Source of the DNA: Nitrospirota bacterium
GTDB taxonomy: Bacteria > Nitrospirota > RBG-16-64-22 > JACRHK01
Length of the DNA stretch: 13,193 nt
NCBI GenBank assembly: GCA_016217625.1
Contig: JACRHK010000241.1
Span: 1-13,193, forward strand
Direction: 5' to 3'
This document shows positions 6,722 to 12,747 of this stretch, piece after piece. The position numbers were made by a program, and so were the translations under genes. Numbering within the stretch: position 1 is the first letter of the stretch; the number at the start of each line of letters is the position of its first letter. Under the pieces are notes generated by a model that saw only the letters and a program-made list of their open reading frames with translations, searched no databases and had not been told where the DNA came from.

Positions 6722-6887
6722 AACCCTTTCTGCGCGGCCCATATTCGCGATAGTCACAGGACGCGTGGGTCCCCGCGCCAGCCCCGCCACCGGCGGGGCA
6801 AATCCCGCTCGGAGCGGGACTGATGGTGGCCTTGAACACACTCCCCTGGCCGCTCAGGGGGCTCAGATGGGCCGCGTTCCAGGGCTC
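6722..6887. repeat. Diverged dispersed repeat, copy A (gap between CBS and ferritin-like genes)
   Basis: This 481-bp gap (6662-7142) has no credible gene. Within it three blocks occur in the same order as in the gap at 10066-10208: CCCTTTCTGCGCGG then CATATTCGC (6740-6748); a CGGCGGGG block (about 6791-6798); and a 22-mer at 6848-6869 that differs from its partner at 10174-10195 in only two bases. Weaker similarity continues to CAGGGCT near 6886. The spacing between the CATATTCGC and 22-mer blocks is 108 bases here and 92 in the other copy. Confidence 0.55.
6781..6819. repeat. Two adjacent GC-rich hairpins
   Basis: GCCCCGCC-ACC-GGCGGGGC (6781-6799, perfect 8-bp stem) is followed after three bases by TCCCGCTC-G-GAGCGGGA (6803-6819). 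Neither has a T-run on either strand, so they are not simple terminators. They lie inside repeat copy A and resemble REP-type units. Confidence 0.55.
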
Positions 6888-7027
6888 CCCCTGCCCGATC
6901 CCGGTGCGGGATAGGTCAAGAAGCGTCAGGGACACCACACAGTCATCTCAGATCAGCGTAGGGGATCGCGCGGGTAAAAGTCAAGATGACCCGCTGAGGC
7001 GGGCGAAAATCGGCAGCCGGATTTTCC

Positions 7028-7058
7028 TTGACTTCGTACAACGGCGGGGAAGTATAAT
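7028..7058 (+). promoter_or_regulatory. Promoter for the ferritin-like gene
   Basis: TTGACT at 7028-7033 and a perfect TATAAT at 7053-7058 are separated by 19 bases, two more than ideal, which can indicate activator dependence (for example MerR-type regulators act on such spacers). Transcription would start near 7065, leaving a leader of about 78 bases. Confidence 0.5.
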
Positions 7059-7142
7059 TGAGAGTAATTGCTCATTTCGACCCTGTGGTTTTAGGTCCGG
7101 TGTCGAGAGAGGGCAGCGCGCAACCCCGTGGAAGGAGAAGTC

Positions 7143-7799
7143 ATGGCCAACATTGCACTGACCCGCGAGGACGCAATAACCGAGCTCCTGCAAATCTATG
7201 CGCAGCTCGATGATCTCATCCGACAGATCTGCAAGGCGCGCATCGAGAGCGCGCCGGACGCCGAGGCCCGCGAAGCCCTCTCCCGGCAGGTGGAGGAGGA
7301 ACGGCGGCACGTGGAAATACAAAGGGCCTTTCTCCGGGAGCGGGGGACGCCGTATGAAGAGCGGATCCCTCCCGAAGTGAGCCGGGCTCTCGTCGAGTAC
7401 TTCCTCCGCCTGGACTGGCCGGAGTTCGTGAGCGCCATGCAACTGACGGTGGAGGGAATGGGGACGCTGGTTGTCCGTCAGGTCTGCGAGCTGGCCGATG
7501 AAGCGACGCGCCGCGCCCTGGAGATCCCCCTGAAGGATGAGGAAAGCCACATCGGATTCGGCGCGCGGGAGCTGCGCAAGGCTCTGGAAGCCCTCGCGCC
7601 GGACGAGCAGGAGGTGCTGAGGGACCGCGTCAGGCAGCGGGTCCGCCTGACCATGGCGCTCACCCGCTCGCTTCCGTCCGACCTGCGGGACTGTTTTGAA
7701 GCCGCCGGGTTGGATTATACCGCCCTGAACTCCCGGATCCACGAAGAGGCGGCCAGGCGGTGGAAGGCCCTGGGGATGGACCTGGGCTTAGCGGCCTGA
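7143..7799 (+). CDS. Ferritin-like di-iron protein, substrate unknown
   Basis: A 218-residue, almost wholly helical cytosolic protein. It has the spaced carboxylate/histidine ligands of a ferritin-like four-helix bundle: E53-x-x-H56 (EEERRHVEIQ), then Glu104 in TVEGMGTLVVRQ, and E133-x-x-H136 (KDEESHIGFG). The first helix supplies the remaining acidic ligand, perhaps Glu14 or Asp23/24. The DEESHIGFG form recalls ferritin-like oxygenase and PaaA/PaaC-like folds more than storage ferritins, but no subfamily can be named. The start is the ATG at 7143 with AAGGAG 7 bases upstream; an in-frame GTG at 7128 has no such site. It is transcribed alone, and its last 12 bases overlap the end of the convergent peptidase-like gene. 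Confidence 0.75.
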   Translation: MANIALTREDAITELLQIYAQLDDLIRQICKARIESAPDAEAREALSRQVEEERRHVEIQRAFLRERGTPYEERIPPEVSRALVEYFLRLDWPEFVSAMQLTVEGMGTLVVRQVCELADEATRRALEIPLKDEESHIGFGARELRKALEALAPDEQEVLRDRVRQRVRLTMALTRSLPSDLRDCFEAAGLDYTALNSRIHEEAARRWKALGMDLGLAA

Positions 7800-9107
7800 A
7801 CGGTTCAATGAATGTAAGCGCGCGAGGACGGCTTCAAGCTGCCTCGCGCCCACCCCTTCCCCCTCCAGGAGGAGGACCTCTCCGCCTCGACGCTGGAGGA
7901 GACGCTCCACCCCGTCCTGACGCAAGCGAAGGTTCTCGCCTTCAGCGTCCGCCTGAGGCGGAGGGGGCAAACCGGCTTTCTTTGCCAAGACCTCCCGGTA
8001 GGCGGTGAAGAACTCCTCCGCATCTTTGAAAGTGTCCCAAACAGTGCGGCTGACGAGGAGCCACCTTTTCCCCCCCGCCTCCTCGTAATAGACGAAGCGG
8101 TCGCCTCCCCATCCGGACGCGGCAGCCTCAGCCCGGGACTCCTCCAGGAACTCCTGGATCAACAGGCGCCAGCCTAGTTCTCCCATCGTATTGGCCAGCA
8201 CCTTCCGCCACCCCGATCCCAGCAGGTCCTCCAGGGCAGGCACGGTCACGGGCCGGGGGGGATCATTCCCTTGCAGATATTTTTTCGGATGGAGGATCTG
8301 CTCGGTCGAGGCCGGAGGGGAGCGGTAAGCCCGATCCACGCCCTTCCAGCCGGAAGCCCCGTGGAGCGCGAGGACGAACTGCAGGCCGTCGAGATAGGGG
8401 AAAAGGATCTGCCCCTGCAGAAAGCGCGGCGTTCGGGCAAAGACGGCGCCGGCCAGGCGGCCCTGGCGAACCTGACCTTTCAGCAGGGACCCCATGAACG
8501 GCTGCAGTCGCGAGAGGTCTTGCCCCAACGGCTGGACGAGGTACTCCAGCATCACGGCGAGGCCGTCCCCTTCCAACACGGCGGCGCGGGCCAGGAGCAG
8601 GTCGTCGTTCGCTCGATCCCGTTTGAGGAAGCCTCGCAGGTCGTAGTGCTGGTCCTGCAGGGCATGCGCCACCTCGTGGGAGAGGACGTGTTCCTGCAGG
8701 GCATCCGGGATCCAATCGGCGAGGTAGAGCGTGCGGCGGTGGCGGTCGTAGTAGCCGCCAATCTGCTCCGTGTAGAGGTCGAGGAGAAGGCGCCGGTAGT
8801 CGGTTCCGGGGGGGAGGAGGCCGAACCGCGTCAAGACCCTTCCTTCCTCCTCCAGGGCCGCGCCGGGGTACTCCTGCTGGATCGTTTCACGGAGATAACG
8901 ACGGACCGACTCCTGATCGGCGACTTCCATCCGGATCGGTTCTTTGAGGGGAAGGCCCCGGATCTGGCTGACGCGCTCGGCCACGCGCTCCACCAGCGCG
9001 CGCTGCTCCTCCGAGGGCGGCGCCGCCCCGAGCAGCCCGGGCAGGAGGGCGATCAGTGCAAGGAAGAGGGCCAGGAACTTCCCCAGGAGTTTCCAGCATC
9101 GGCGCAT
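7788..9107 (-). CDS. Secreted HExxH metallopeptidase-like protein, family not recognised
   Basis: A 439-residue protein with a signal peptide (MRRCWKLLGK, then a hydrophobic run of about 16 residues ending near LLGAA at 29), so it is probably exported. No lipobox is seen. The key motif is LSHEVAHALQDQHYDL with H144-E145-x-x-H148; Glu179 in VLEGDGLAVMLEYL, about 30 residues later, is a good third zinc ligand, giving a gluzincin-like arrangement. Upstream, YTEQIGGYYDRHRRTLYLAD resembles the edge strand that precedes zinc helices in such peptidases. The rest matches nothing I can name. The ATG at 9107 has no Shine-Dalgarno but lies exactly where transcription should start, so translation is probably leaderless; an in-frame GTG at 9113 is less likely. 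It converges on the ferritin-like gene and diverges from the radical SAM gene. Confidence 0.75.
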   Translation of the reverse strand: MRRCWKLLGKFLALFLALIALLPGLLGAAPPSEEQRALVERVAERVSQIRGLPLKEPIRMEVADQESVRRYLRETIQQEYPGAALEEEGRVLTRFGLLPPGTDYRRLLLDLYTEQIGGYYDRHRRTLYLADWIPDALQEHVLSHEVAHALQDQHYDLRGFLKRDRANDDLLLARAAVLEGDGLAVMLEYLVQPLGQDLSRLQPFMGSLLKGQVRQGRLAGAVFARTPRFLQGQILFPYLDGLQFVLALHGASGWKGVDRAYRSPPASTEQILHPKKYLQGNDPPRPVTVPALEDLLGSGWRKVLANTMGELGWRLLIQEFLEESRAEAAASGWGGDRFVYYEEAGGKRWLLVSRTVWDTFKDAEEFFTAYREVLAKKAGLPPPPQADAEGENLRLRQDGVERLLQRRGGEVLLLEGEGVGARQLEAVLARLHSLNRSGR

Positions 9108-9113
9108 AGGCAC

Positions 9114-9142
9114 ACGATACCACGCAGAGGCGCGGGGGTCAA
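9114..9142 (-). promoter_or_regulatory. Promoter of the peptidase-like gene; start site coincides with its ATG
   Basis: On the minus strand TTGACC (9142-9137) and TATCGT (9119-9114) are separated by 17 bases. The seventh base after the -10 box is the A of the ATG at 9107, and no Shine-Dalgarno exists, so the mRNA is predicted to be leaderless. Confidence 0.6.
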
Positions 9143-9147
9143 CGCGC

Positions 9148-9175
9148 TTGACTCCCGGCGCCGGTATGTTATCCT
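9148..9175 (+). promoter_or_regulatory. Promoter of the radical SAM gene; start site coincides with its ATG
   Basis: TTGACT at 9148-9153 and TATCCT at 9170-9175 are separated by 16 bases. The seventh base after the -10 box is the A of the ATG at 9182, and no Shine-Dalgarno precedes it. Its -35 box and that of the divergent promoter form the inverted repeat GTCAA-CGCGC-TTGAC (9138-9152). Confidence 0.6.
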
Positions 9176-9181
9176 GTCAGT

Positions 9182-10051
9182 ATGCTGGAAGAAGCCATCC
9201 GCGCGCACCCCCGCACGTACGCGGGGAATCGTTACGTCTATCCCGTCCTCTCCCGCCGGGCGCGAGGGATCTCTGTGGGCGTGAACCTCAACCCCGACAA
9301 GGTCTGCAACTTCGAGTGCGTCTACTGCCAGGTGGATCGCCACTCGGAGCCTGAGGTGCGAACGGTCCACCTGGACCGGGTGGAAGAGGAGTTATCCGCT
9401 GTTCTGGAAGAGATCCGGAGCGGCCTCCTGTTTGAGCGGCGACCGTTTGCCGGGGTTCCGGAACCCCTCCGGCGGCTGAATGACATTGCCTTCTCGGGCG
9501 ACGGCGAGCCGACGGCGGCTTCAGAGTTCCCGACGGCCGTACGCCGCGTGGTGGGCGTCAAAGAGGCTCTGGGGCTCCGTGGAGTGAAGGTCCTCGTCCT
9601 CACGAACGGGTCGACCCTGGATCGGCCTGCCGTGCGGGAGGCGCTGGCCCTGCTCGATGGTCACGAGGGGGAGGTGTGGGCGAAGCTCGACGCGGGGACG
9701 GAGGCGCATTACCGAGAGATCTCCCGAAGCCGGATCCCCTTCGGCAAGATCCTGGAGAACCTGTGCCTGGGGGCCCGGGAGCGGCCCCTGGTCATCCAGA
9801 GCTGCTTCTTTCGTTGGAAAGGGGAGGCGCCGCCGGCTTCCGAGCGGGCCGCCTACGTCGAGCGGCTGAAGGAGATTCTAGAAACGGGGGGTAGGCTCCG
9901 CCTGATCCAGGTCTACACGTTGGCCCGGCCTCCCGCCGAGCAAGAGGCGCAGCCGCTGCTCACGGAAGAGCTGGAGGCGATAGCCGCGGTCATGCGACCA
10001 CTCGGCGTCCCCGTGAAGGTCTTCGGGGGAACGGAGAGGGCGTGTCCCTGA
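9182..10051 (+). CDS. Radical SAM protein of the COG0731 (TYW1-like) group
   Basis: A 289-residue cytosolic iron-sulfur enzyme. The cluster-binding motif is C42-x3-C46-x2-C49 (VCNFECVYCQ), preceded by GVNLNPDK, and the SAM-binding GE-type motif is AFSGDGEPT. KVLVLTNGS, EVWAKLDAG and VIQSCFFRW are the expected barrel strands. This pattern is that of the bacterial relatives of the wyosine enzyme TYW1, whose substrates are mostly unknown; bacteria do not make wyosine, so a tRNA role is only possible. There is no second cluster-binding cysteine set and no flavodoxin domain. The start at 9182 has no Shine-Dalgarno and lies at the predicted transcription start. It is divergent from the peptidase-like gene and is followed by a repeat-filled gap. 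Confidence 0.85.
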   Translation: MLEEAIRAHPRTYAGNRYVYPVLSRRARGISVGVNLNPDKVCNFECVYCQVDRHSEPEVRTVHLDRVEEELSAVLEEIRSGLLFERRPFAGVPEPLRRLNDIAFSGDGEPTAASEFPTAVRRVVGVKEALGLRGVKVLVLTNGSTLDRPAVREALALLDGHEGEVWAKLDAGTEAHYREISRSRIPFGKILENLCLGARERPLVIQSCFFRWKGEAPPASERAAYVERLKEILETGGRLRLIQVYTLARPPAEQEAQPLLTEELEAIAAVMRPLGVPVKVFGGTERACP

Positions 10052-10054
10052 GGC

Positions 10055-10221
10055 GGCGAAGCACACCCCTTCCTTAGCGGGCATATTCGCAGCGTTAATC
10101 TGATCGGGTTTCCTGTTTCGTCGGCGGGGATGAGCCGTGGAAGGCCTCGGACCGGCCTTCTGCTGCGCTCCTTGGTCGCTAAGGGGGCTCAGATGTCCGC
10201 GGCAGTCAGGGCTGTGCTTCG
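10055..10221. repeat. Dispersed repeat copy B bounded by an 11-bp inverted repeat
   Basis: The radical SAM/dcd gap (10052-10268) has no gene. GGCGAAGCACA at 10055-10065 recurs inverted as TGTGCTTCGCC at 10211-10221, and CCTTAGCG (10072-10079) recurs inverted as CGCTAAGG (10178-10185). Between them GAAGGCC-TCGGACC-GGCCTTC (10140-10160) is a perfect 7-bp hairpin. The stretch 10066-10208 also aligns in order with copy A at 6722-6887. Together this looks like a small non-coding mobile or REP-like unit; it may also end the two convergent transcripts, though no T-run is present. Confidence 0.55.
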
Positions 10222-10268
10222 CCCCTTCTATGGCAGGCGGCCATAGTGATGGGGGCAAGACCGCGGTG

Positions 10269-10820
10269 TTAAAGCCTGGGCAGCGTGATCCCCGTCTGCG
10301 CCTGGTACTTCCCCTTCTTGTCGGCGTAAGAGACCTCGCAGACCTCGTCGCTTTCAAAGAACAGGACCTGCGCGATCCCCTCGTTGGCGTAGATCTTGGC
10401 CGGCAGGGGCGTGGTGTTGGAGATCTCGATCGTGACGAATCCTTCCCACTCCGGCTCAAACGGGGTCACATTCGTGATGATCCCGCAGCGGGCGTAGGTC
10501 GATTTCCCCAGACAGAGGGTCATCACGTTCCGGGGAATCCTGAAGTACTCGACGCTCCGGCCTAGGGCGAAGGAGTTCGGCGGGATGATGCAGACCTTCC
10601 CCTGGAAGTTGATGAAGCTCTTGGGGTCGAACTTCTTGGGGTCCACGGTGGTCGAGTTGATGTTGGTGAAGATCTTGAATTCGTCGGCCACCCGGATGTC
10701 GTAGCCGTAGGACGAGACGCCGTAGGAGATGGCCCCCTTCCGCACCTGCTTGTCGACGAAGGGACGGATCATGTCCCGCTCCTTCGCCATCCGTCGGATC
10801 CAGCGATCGCTCTTAATCAT
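10269..10820 (-). CDS. dcd: dCTP deaminase
   Basis: Deaminates dCTP to dUTP and ammonia, feeding dTMP synthesis; cytosolic homotrimer. The 183-residue product is close to the usual length. Visible family features are the start [57 protein letters not shown] (substrate-binding Ser/Arg), [20 protein letters not shown] with the catalytic glutamate, and the tail [20 protein letters not shown], which closes over the active site. The ATG at 10820 has a strong GGAGG 5 bases upstream. Some homologues also hydrolyse dUTP; sequence alone does not show which type this is. The leader carries a stable GC hairpin at 10838-10866, and no good promoter was found upstream on this strand. Confidence 0.96.
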   Translation of the reverse strand: MIKSDRWIRRMAKERDMIRPFVDKQVRKGAISYGVSSYGYDIRVADEFKIFTNINSTTVDPKKFDPKSFINFQGKVCIIPPNSFALGRSVEYFRIPRNVMTLCLGKSTYARCGIITNVTPFEPEWEGFVTIEISNTTPLPAKIYANEGIAQVLFFESDEVCEVSYADKKGKYQAQTGITLPRL

Positions 10821-10837
10821 GAATCCTCCCCCCTGTC

Positions 10838-10866
10838 TGCCCCTGCCCGTCCGGCAGGCGGGGGCA
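10838..10866. repeat. GC-rich nested hairpin in the dcd leader
   Basis: TGCCCC (10838-10843) pairs with GGGGCA (10861-10866), and inside it CCTGCC-CGTCC-GGCAGG forms a competing 6-bp stem. Related CCTGCC...GGCAGG sequence occurs at 12836-12859. It lies 18 bases before the dcd start on the minus strand and could affect translation, or be a dispersed palindrome. Confidence 0.5.
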
Positions 10867-10892
10867 GGCAGGCGCGATGTGTGGTTTTTCCC

Positions 10893-10921
10893 TTGATATT
10901 TTGCGGGGGTTATACTATCGT
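10893..10921 (+). promoter_or_regulatory. Promoter upstream of the truncated tRNA-like gene
   Basis: TTGATA at 10893-10898 and TATCGT at 10916-10921 are separated by exactly 17 bases. Transcription would start near 10928, about 24 bases before the tRNA-like 5' end at 10952, and could carry through the GIY-YIG ORF and tRNA-Ala. Confidence 0.5.
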
Positions 10922-10951
10922 ATCCGGACATCTTTGGCAAGCGGGAAGCGT

Positions 10952-11010
10952 GGGGCGGTAGCTCAGTTGGGAGAGCGAGCCGATGTGGCATCGGCTAGGC
11001 CGGGGGTTCG
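10952..11010 (+). pseudogene. tRNA-like 5' fragment, cut off in its T-loop
   Basis: Begins with GGGGCGGTAGCTCAGTTGGG, the same acceptor and D-arm as the intact tRNA-Ala 336 bp downstream, then carries a different anticodon arm: AGCCGAT-GTGGC-ATCGGCT (10978-10996), a perfect 7-bp stem with a 5-base loop. Compared with a normal tRNA the anticodon-arm interval is two bases too long, so no standard anticodon can be assigned. The T-arm starts normally (GGGGGTTCG) and stops at 11010, one base before the start codon of the GIY-YIG ORF. There is no 3' acceptor strand or CCA, so it cannot mature as a normal tRNA. Confidence 0.75.
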
Positions 11011-11011
11011 T

Positions 11012-11281
11012 ATGGGTGTTGTTTACATCTTAAAGAGCCCATCCACCGGGAAGTATTATGTTGAAAGCACGATCGACCTTATCAAGAGACTTAACGAACA
11101 TCATGCGGGGCATGTAAAGGCGACACGACTTCTGAGACCACTTGAGCTTGTCTTCCATCAAAGCTTTGATAATGCGCGAAAGGCCAGACAAATAGAATAC
11201 AGATTGAAGCAGTTTAAGAGTAAGAGTGTTATTGATAGAATTATTCAAGATGGTTACATCCGATTGAAAATCGGTGACTGA
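11012..11281 (+). CDS. Small GIY-YIG nuclease-like protein inserted between tRNA sequences
   Basis: An 89-residue single-domain protein of the UPF0213-like GIY-YIG type: VVYILKSPSTGKYYVESTIDL, then R26 in KRLNEHHAG, KATRLLRPLELVF and a basic helix (ARKARQIEYRLKQFKSKS) with the likely metal-binding Glu62. The second half of the signature, normally YIG or YVG, reads Y16-V17-E18, so the conserved glycine is lost; activity is uncertain. The base composition is about 40% GC, far below all neighbours, which suggests transfer. The start codon falls one base after a tRNA T-loop, with no good Shine-Dalgarno; the frame is open back through the tRNA to 10877, but that upstream part is a by-product of reading the tRNA. 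An intact tRNA-Ala begins 6 bases after the stop. Confidence 0.8.
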   Translation: MGVVYILKSPSTGKYYVESTIDLIKRLNEHHAGHVKATRLLRPLELVFHQSFDNARKARQIEYRLKQFKSKSVIDRIIQDGYIRLKIGD

Positions 11282-11287
11282 AAAAGT

Positions 11288-11363
<76 letters not shown>

Positions 11364-11377
11364 GTCCTTGATCTTAC

Positions 11378-11438
11378 GGGAGAGCGAGCCGATGTGGCAT
11401 CGGCTAGGTCGAGGGTTCGATCCCCTTCCGCGCCACCA
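11378..11438 (+). pseudogene. tRNA-like 3' fragment, lacking the acceptor 5' strand and D-arm start
   Basis: From 11378 to 11419 it matches the upstream fragment (10969-11010) at 40 of 42 bases, including the odd anticodon arm AGCCGAT-GTGGC-ATCGGCT (11387-11405). Its last 33 bases (11406-11438) match the end of tRNA-Ala (11331-11363) with one change and include CCA. The 14 bases before it (GTCCTTGATCTTAC) do not form a 5' acceptor or D-arm. It therefore looks like a recombination remnant. Confidence 0.75.
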
Positions 11439-11509
11439 AATTTCATTTTGGGGGCGCTGGGCCAAGAGGGGCCAGGGATTTTGATAAGATATTTGCAGGC
11501 CTTGGCTCC

Positions 11510-11525
11510 TTGACAAGCTTGTCAA
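11510..11525. repeat. Perfect 16-bp palindrome left of the IS110 element
   Basis: TTGACAAGCTTGTCAA is an exact palindrome in the non-coding stretch 11439-11561. Each half contains a TTGACA-like -35 hexamer, but no matching -10 box at 16-18 bases is clear on either strand. It could be a regulator site or part of the original chromosomal target region. Confidence 0.4.
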
Positions 11526-11610
11526 AGGTTGAGCTCCGAGCACGCCGACAATTATCAAAAGTCAAGACCTGATAGCATGAAAAAGGCTGCACGACCGGGT
11601 AGGGTACAAT

Positions 11611-11700
11611 AGGGTCTCAAAGGACCACGGGCTTTCGAGCCCATTCCGTGCTGATCCGCCAGAGGCGGATCGCACACACCCTCAACCAGGAGGTGCAGCC
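11611..11700 (+). ncRNA. Candidate bridge RNA in the IS110 left end
   Basis: IS110-group elements encode a structured bridge RNA in the left non-coding end that pairs with donor and target DNA. Here a TACAAT -10-like box (11605-11610) is followed by three potential stem-loops: GGTC-TCAAAG-GACC; GGGCT-TTCG-AGCCC, a UUCG tetraloop hairpin enclosed by CAC/GTG; and GATCCGCC-AGA-GGCGGATC (11653-11671). The Shine-Dalgarno AGGAGGTG (11688-11695) follows. The TCTCAA of the first loop also occurs in the right end (about 12758-12763), as a donor-matching guide would require. The stretch is shorter than known bridge RNAs (about 150-200 bases), so the RNA may start earlier. This is inference. Confidence 0.3.
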
Positions 11701-12747
11701 ATGTACGTTGGGATAGACTGCCACAAGCGGTTTGCGGTGGCAACGAAGATGGATGCCCGGGGCGAGGTGCTCGAGCAGGTGAGGCTGGCCAATACAGAGG
11801 AGGATCTGGGCACCTACTTGTGCGCGCTGCCTCCGGAAACGGCAGTGGCGGTGGAAGCCACCGGGAACTGGTCCCGGTTCTACGAGATGATCGAGGAGCG
11901 CGATCTTGCGGTCACGCTGGCGCATCCGTATAAGACCCGTGCCATTGCGGCAGCCCGCATCAAGACCGACAAGATCGACTCCACCATGTTGGCCCATCTG
12001 CTGCGGACCAACCTGTTGCCTGCGGCCTACATTCCCCCGCGGTCCGTGCGGGACCTCCGGGAGCTGTTACGGTATCGGGCCTCGTTGGTCTCGTTGCGGA
12101 CGCAGATCAAGAACAAGGTGCAGGCGATCCTCAGCAAGCCGGGGACCGTGCCGCCGGTGAAGCACGTCTTTGGCAAGAAGGGCACCCGGTTCCTGGAACA
12201 GGTCCCCCTCCGGTCGTGTTACCGGACCGCCTTGGACGGCTACCTGACGCTGTTGCAGACGCTCCAGACCGAGCGCGATCGCCTCGGGGAGGTTCTCGCG
12301 ACCCAGGCCCAGGCAGATTCCCAGGCCCGGCTGCTCCAGACGATCCCGGGGATCGGCACCTACTCGGCCCTCCGGATCCTCTCGGAGATCGGGGAGATCG
12401 ACCGCTTCCCCGATGCCCGGAGGTTGTGCTCGTATGCCGGGTTGGTCCCCTCGGTCCATGCCTCGGGCGGCACGACCCGCCGGGGCCCGCTCACGAAGCA
12501 GGGATCCAAGTGGCTCCGGTGGATTCTGATCGAGACCTCCCTGCATGCGGTCAATGGGGCGCCGCAGTTTCGAAGTCTGTATTGGCGGGTGCAGCGCAAG
12601 CATGGAGCGAACACCGCCCGGGTGGCGGTGGCGCGAGCCGTGCTCAAGACGATCTATGCGATGCTCCGGACGGACAAGCCCTTCGAGGCCCGGCCTCGGA
12701 GAGTCAGGATTACCGGCCAGCGCCCCGGGGTCATAGCCGCGGCGTAA
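11701..12747 (+). CDS. IS110-family transposase (DEDD recombinase)
   Basis: Catalyses movement of the element through a RuvC-like DEDD nuclease domain together with a serine nucleophile. The 348-residue protein has the N-terminal domain with Asp6 (MYVGIDCHK), Glu52 (VAVEATGNW), and Asp90 and Asp93 (RIKTDKIDSTML), all four acidic residues intact. A coiled linker (about 120-210) follows, then the C-terminal Transposase_20 domain with IPGIGTYSALRILSEIGEI, CSYAGLVPSVHASGG (its serine is the probable nucleophile) and GPLTKQGSKWLRWILIE. Length is normal for the family and no frameshift is seen, so it is probably active. The ATG at 11701 has AGGAGGTG 5 bases upstream. Base composition matches the chromosome. 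Confidence 0.95.
   Translation: MYVGIDCHKRFAVATKMDARGEVLEQVRLANTEEDLGTYLCALPPETAVAVEATGNWSRFYEMIEERDLAVTLAHPYKTRAIAAARIKTDKIDSTMLAHLLRTNLLPAAYIPPRSVRDLRELLRYRASLVSLRTQIKNKVQAILSKPGTVPPVKHVFGKKGTRFLEQVPLRSCYRTALDGYLTLLQTLQTERDRLGEVLATQAQADSQARLLQTIPGIGTYSALRILSEIGEIDRFPDARRLCSYAGLVPSVHASGGTTRRGPLTKQGSKWLRWILIETSLHAVNGAPQFRSLYWRVQRKHGANTARVAVARAVLKTIYAMLRTDKPFEARPRRVRITGQRPGVIAAA

Noticed and set aside
7006..7027. AAAATC/GATTTT pair before the ferritin-like promoter as a terminator
   Set aside because: The interior does not extend the stem (only three further pairs over a one-base loop) and the T-run is short.
8271..9284. Long plus-strand frame (337 codons) opposite the peptidase-like gene
   Set aside because: GC-rich antisense artefact; the minus strand has a signal peptide and HEVAH motif, and the frame runs through the divergent promoters into the radical SAM gene.
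10137..10565. Plus-strand frame across the repeat and dcd
   Set aside because: It reads through repeat copy B and antisense dcd with no start signals.
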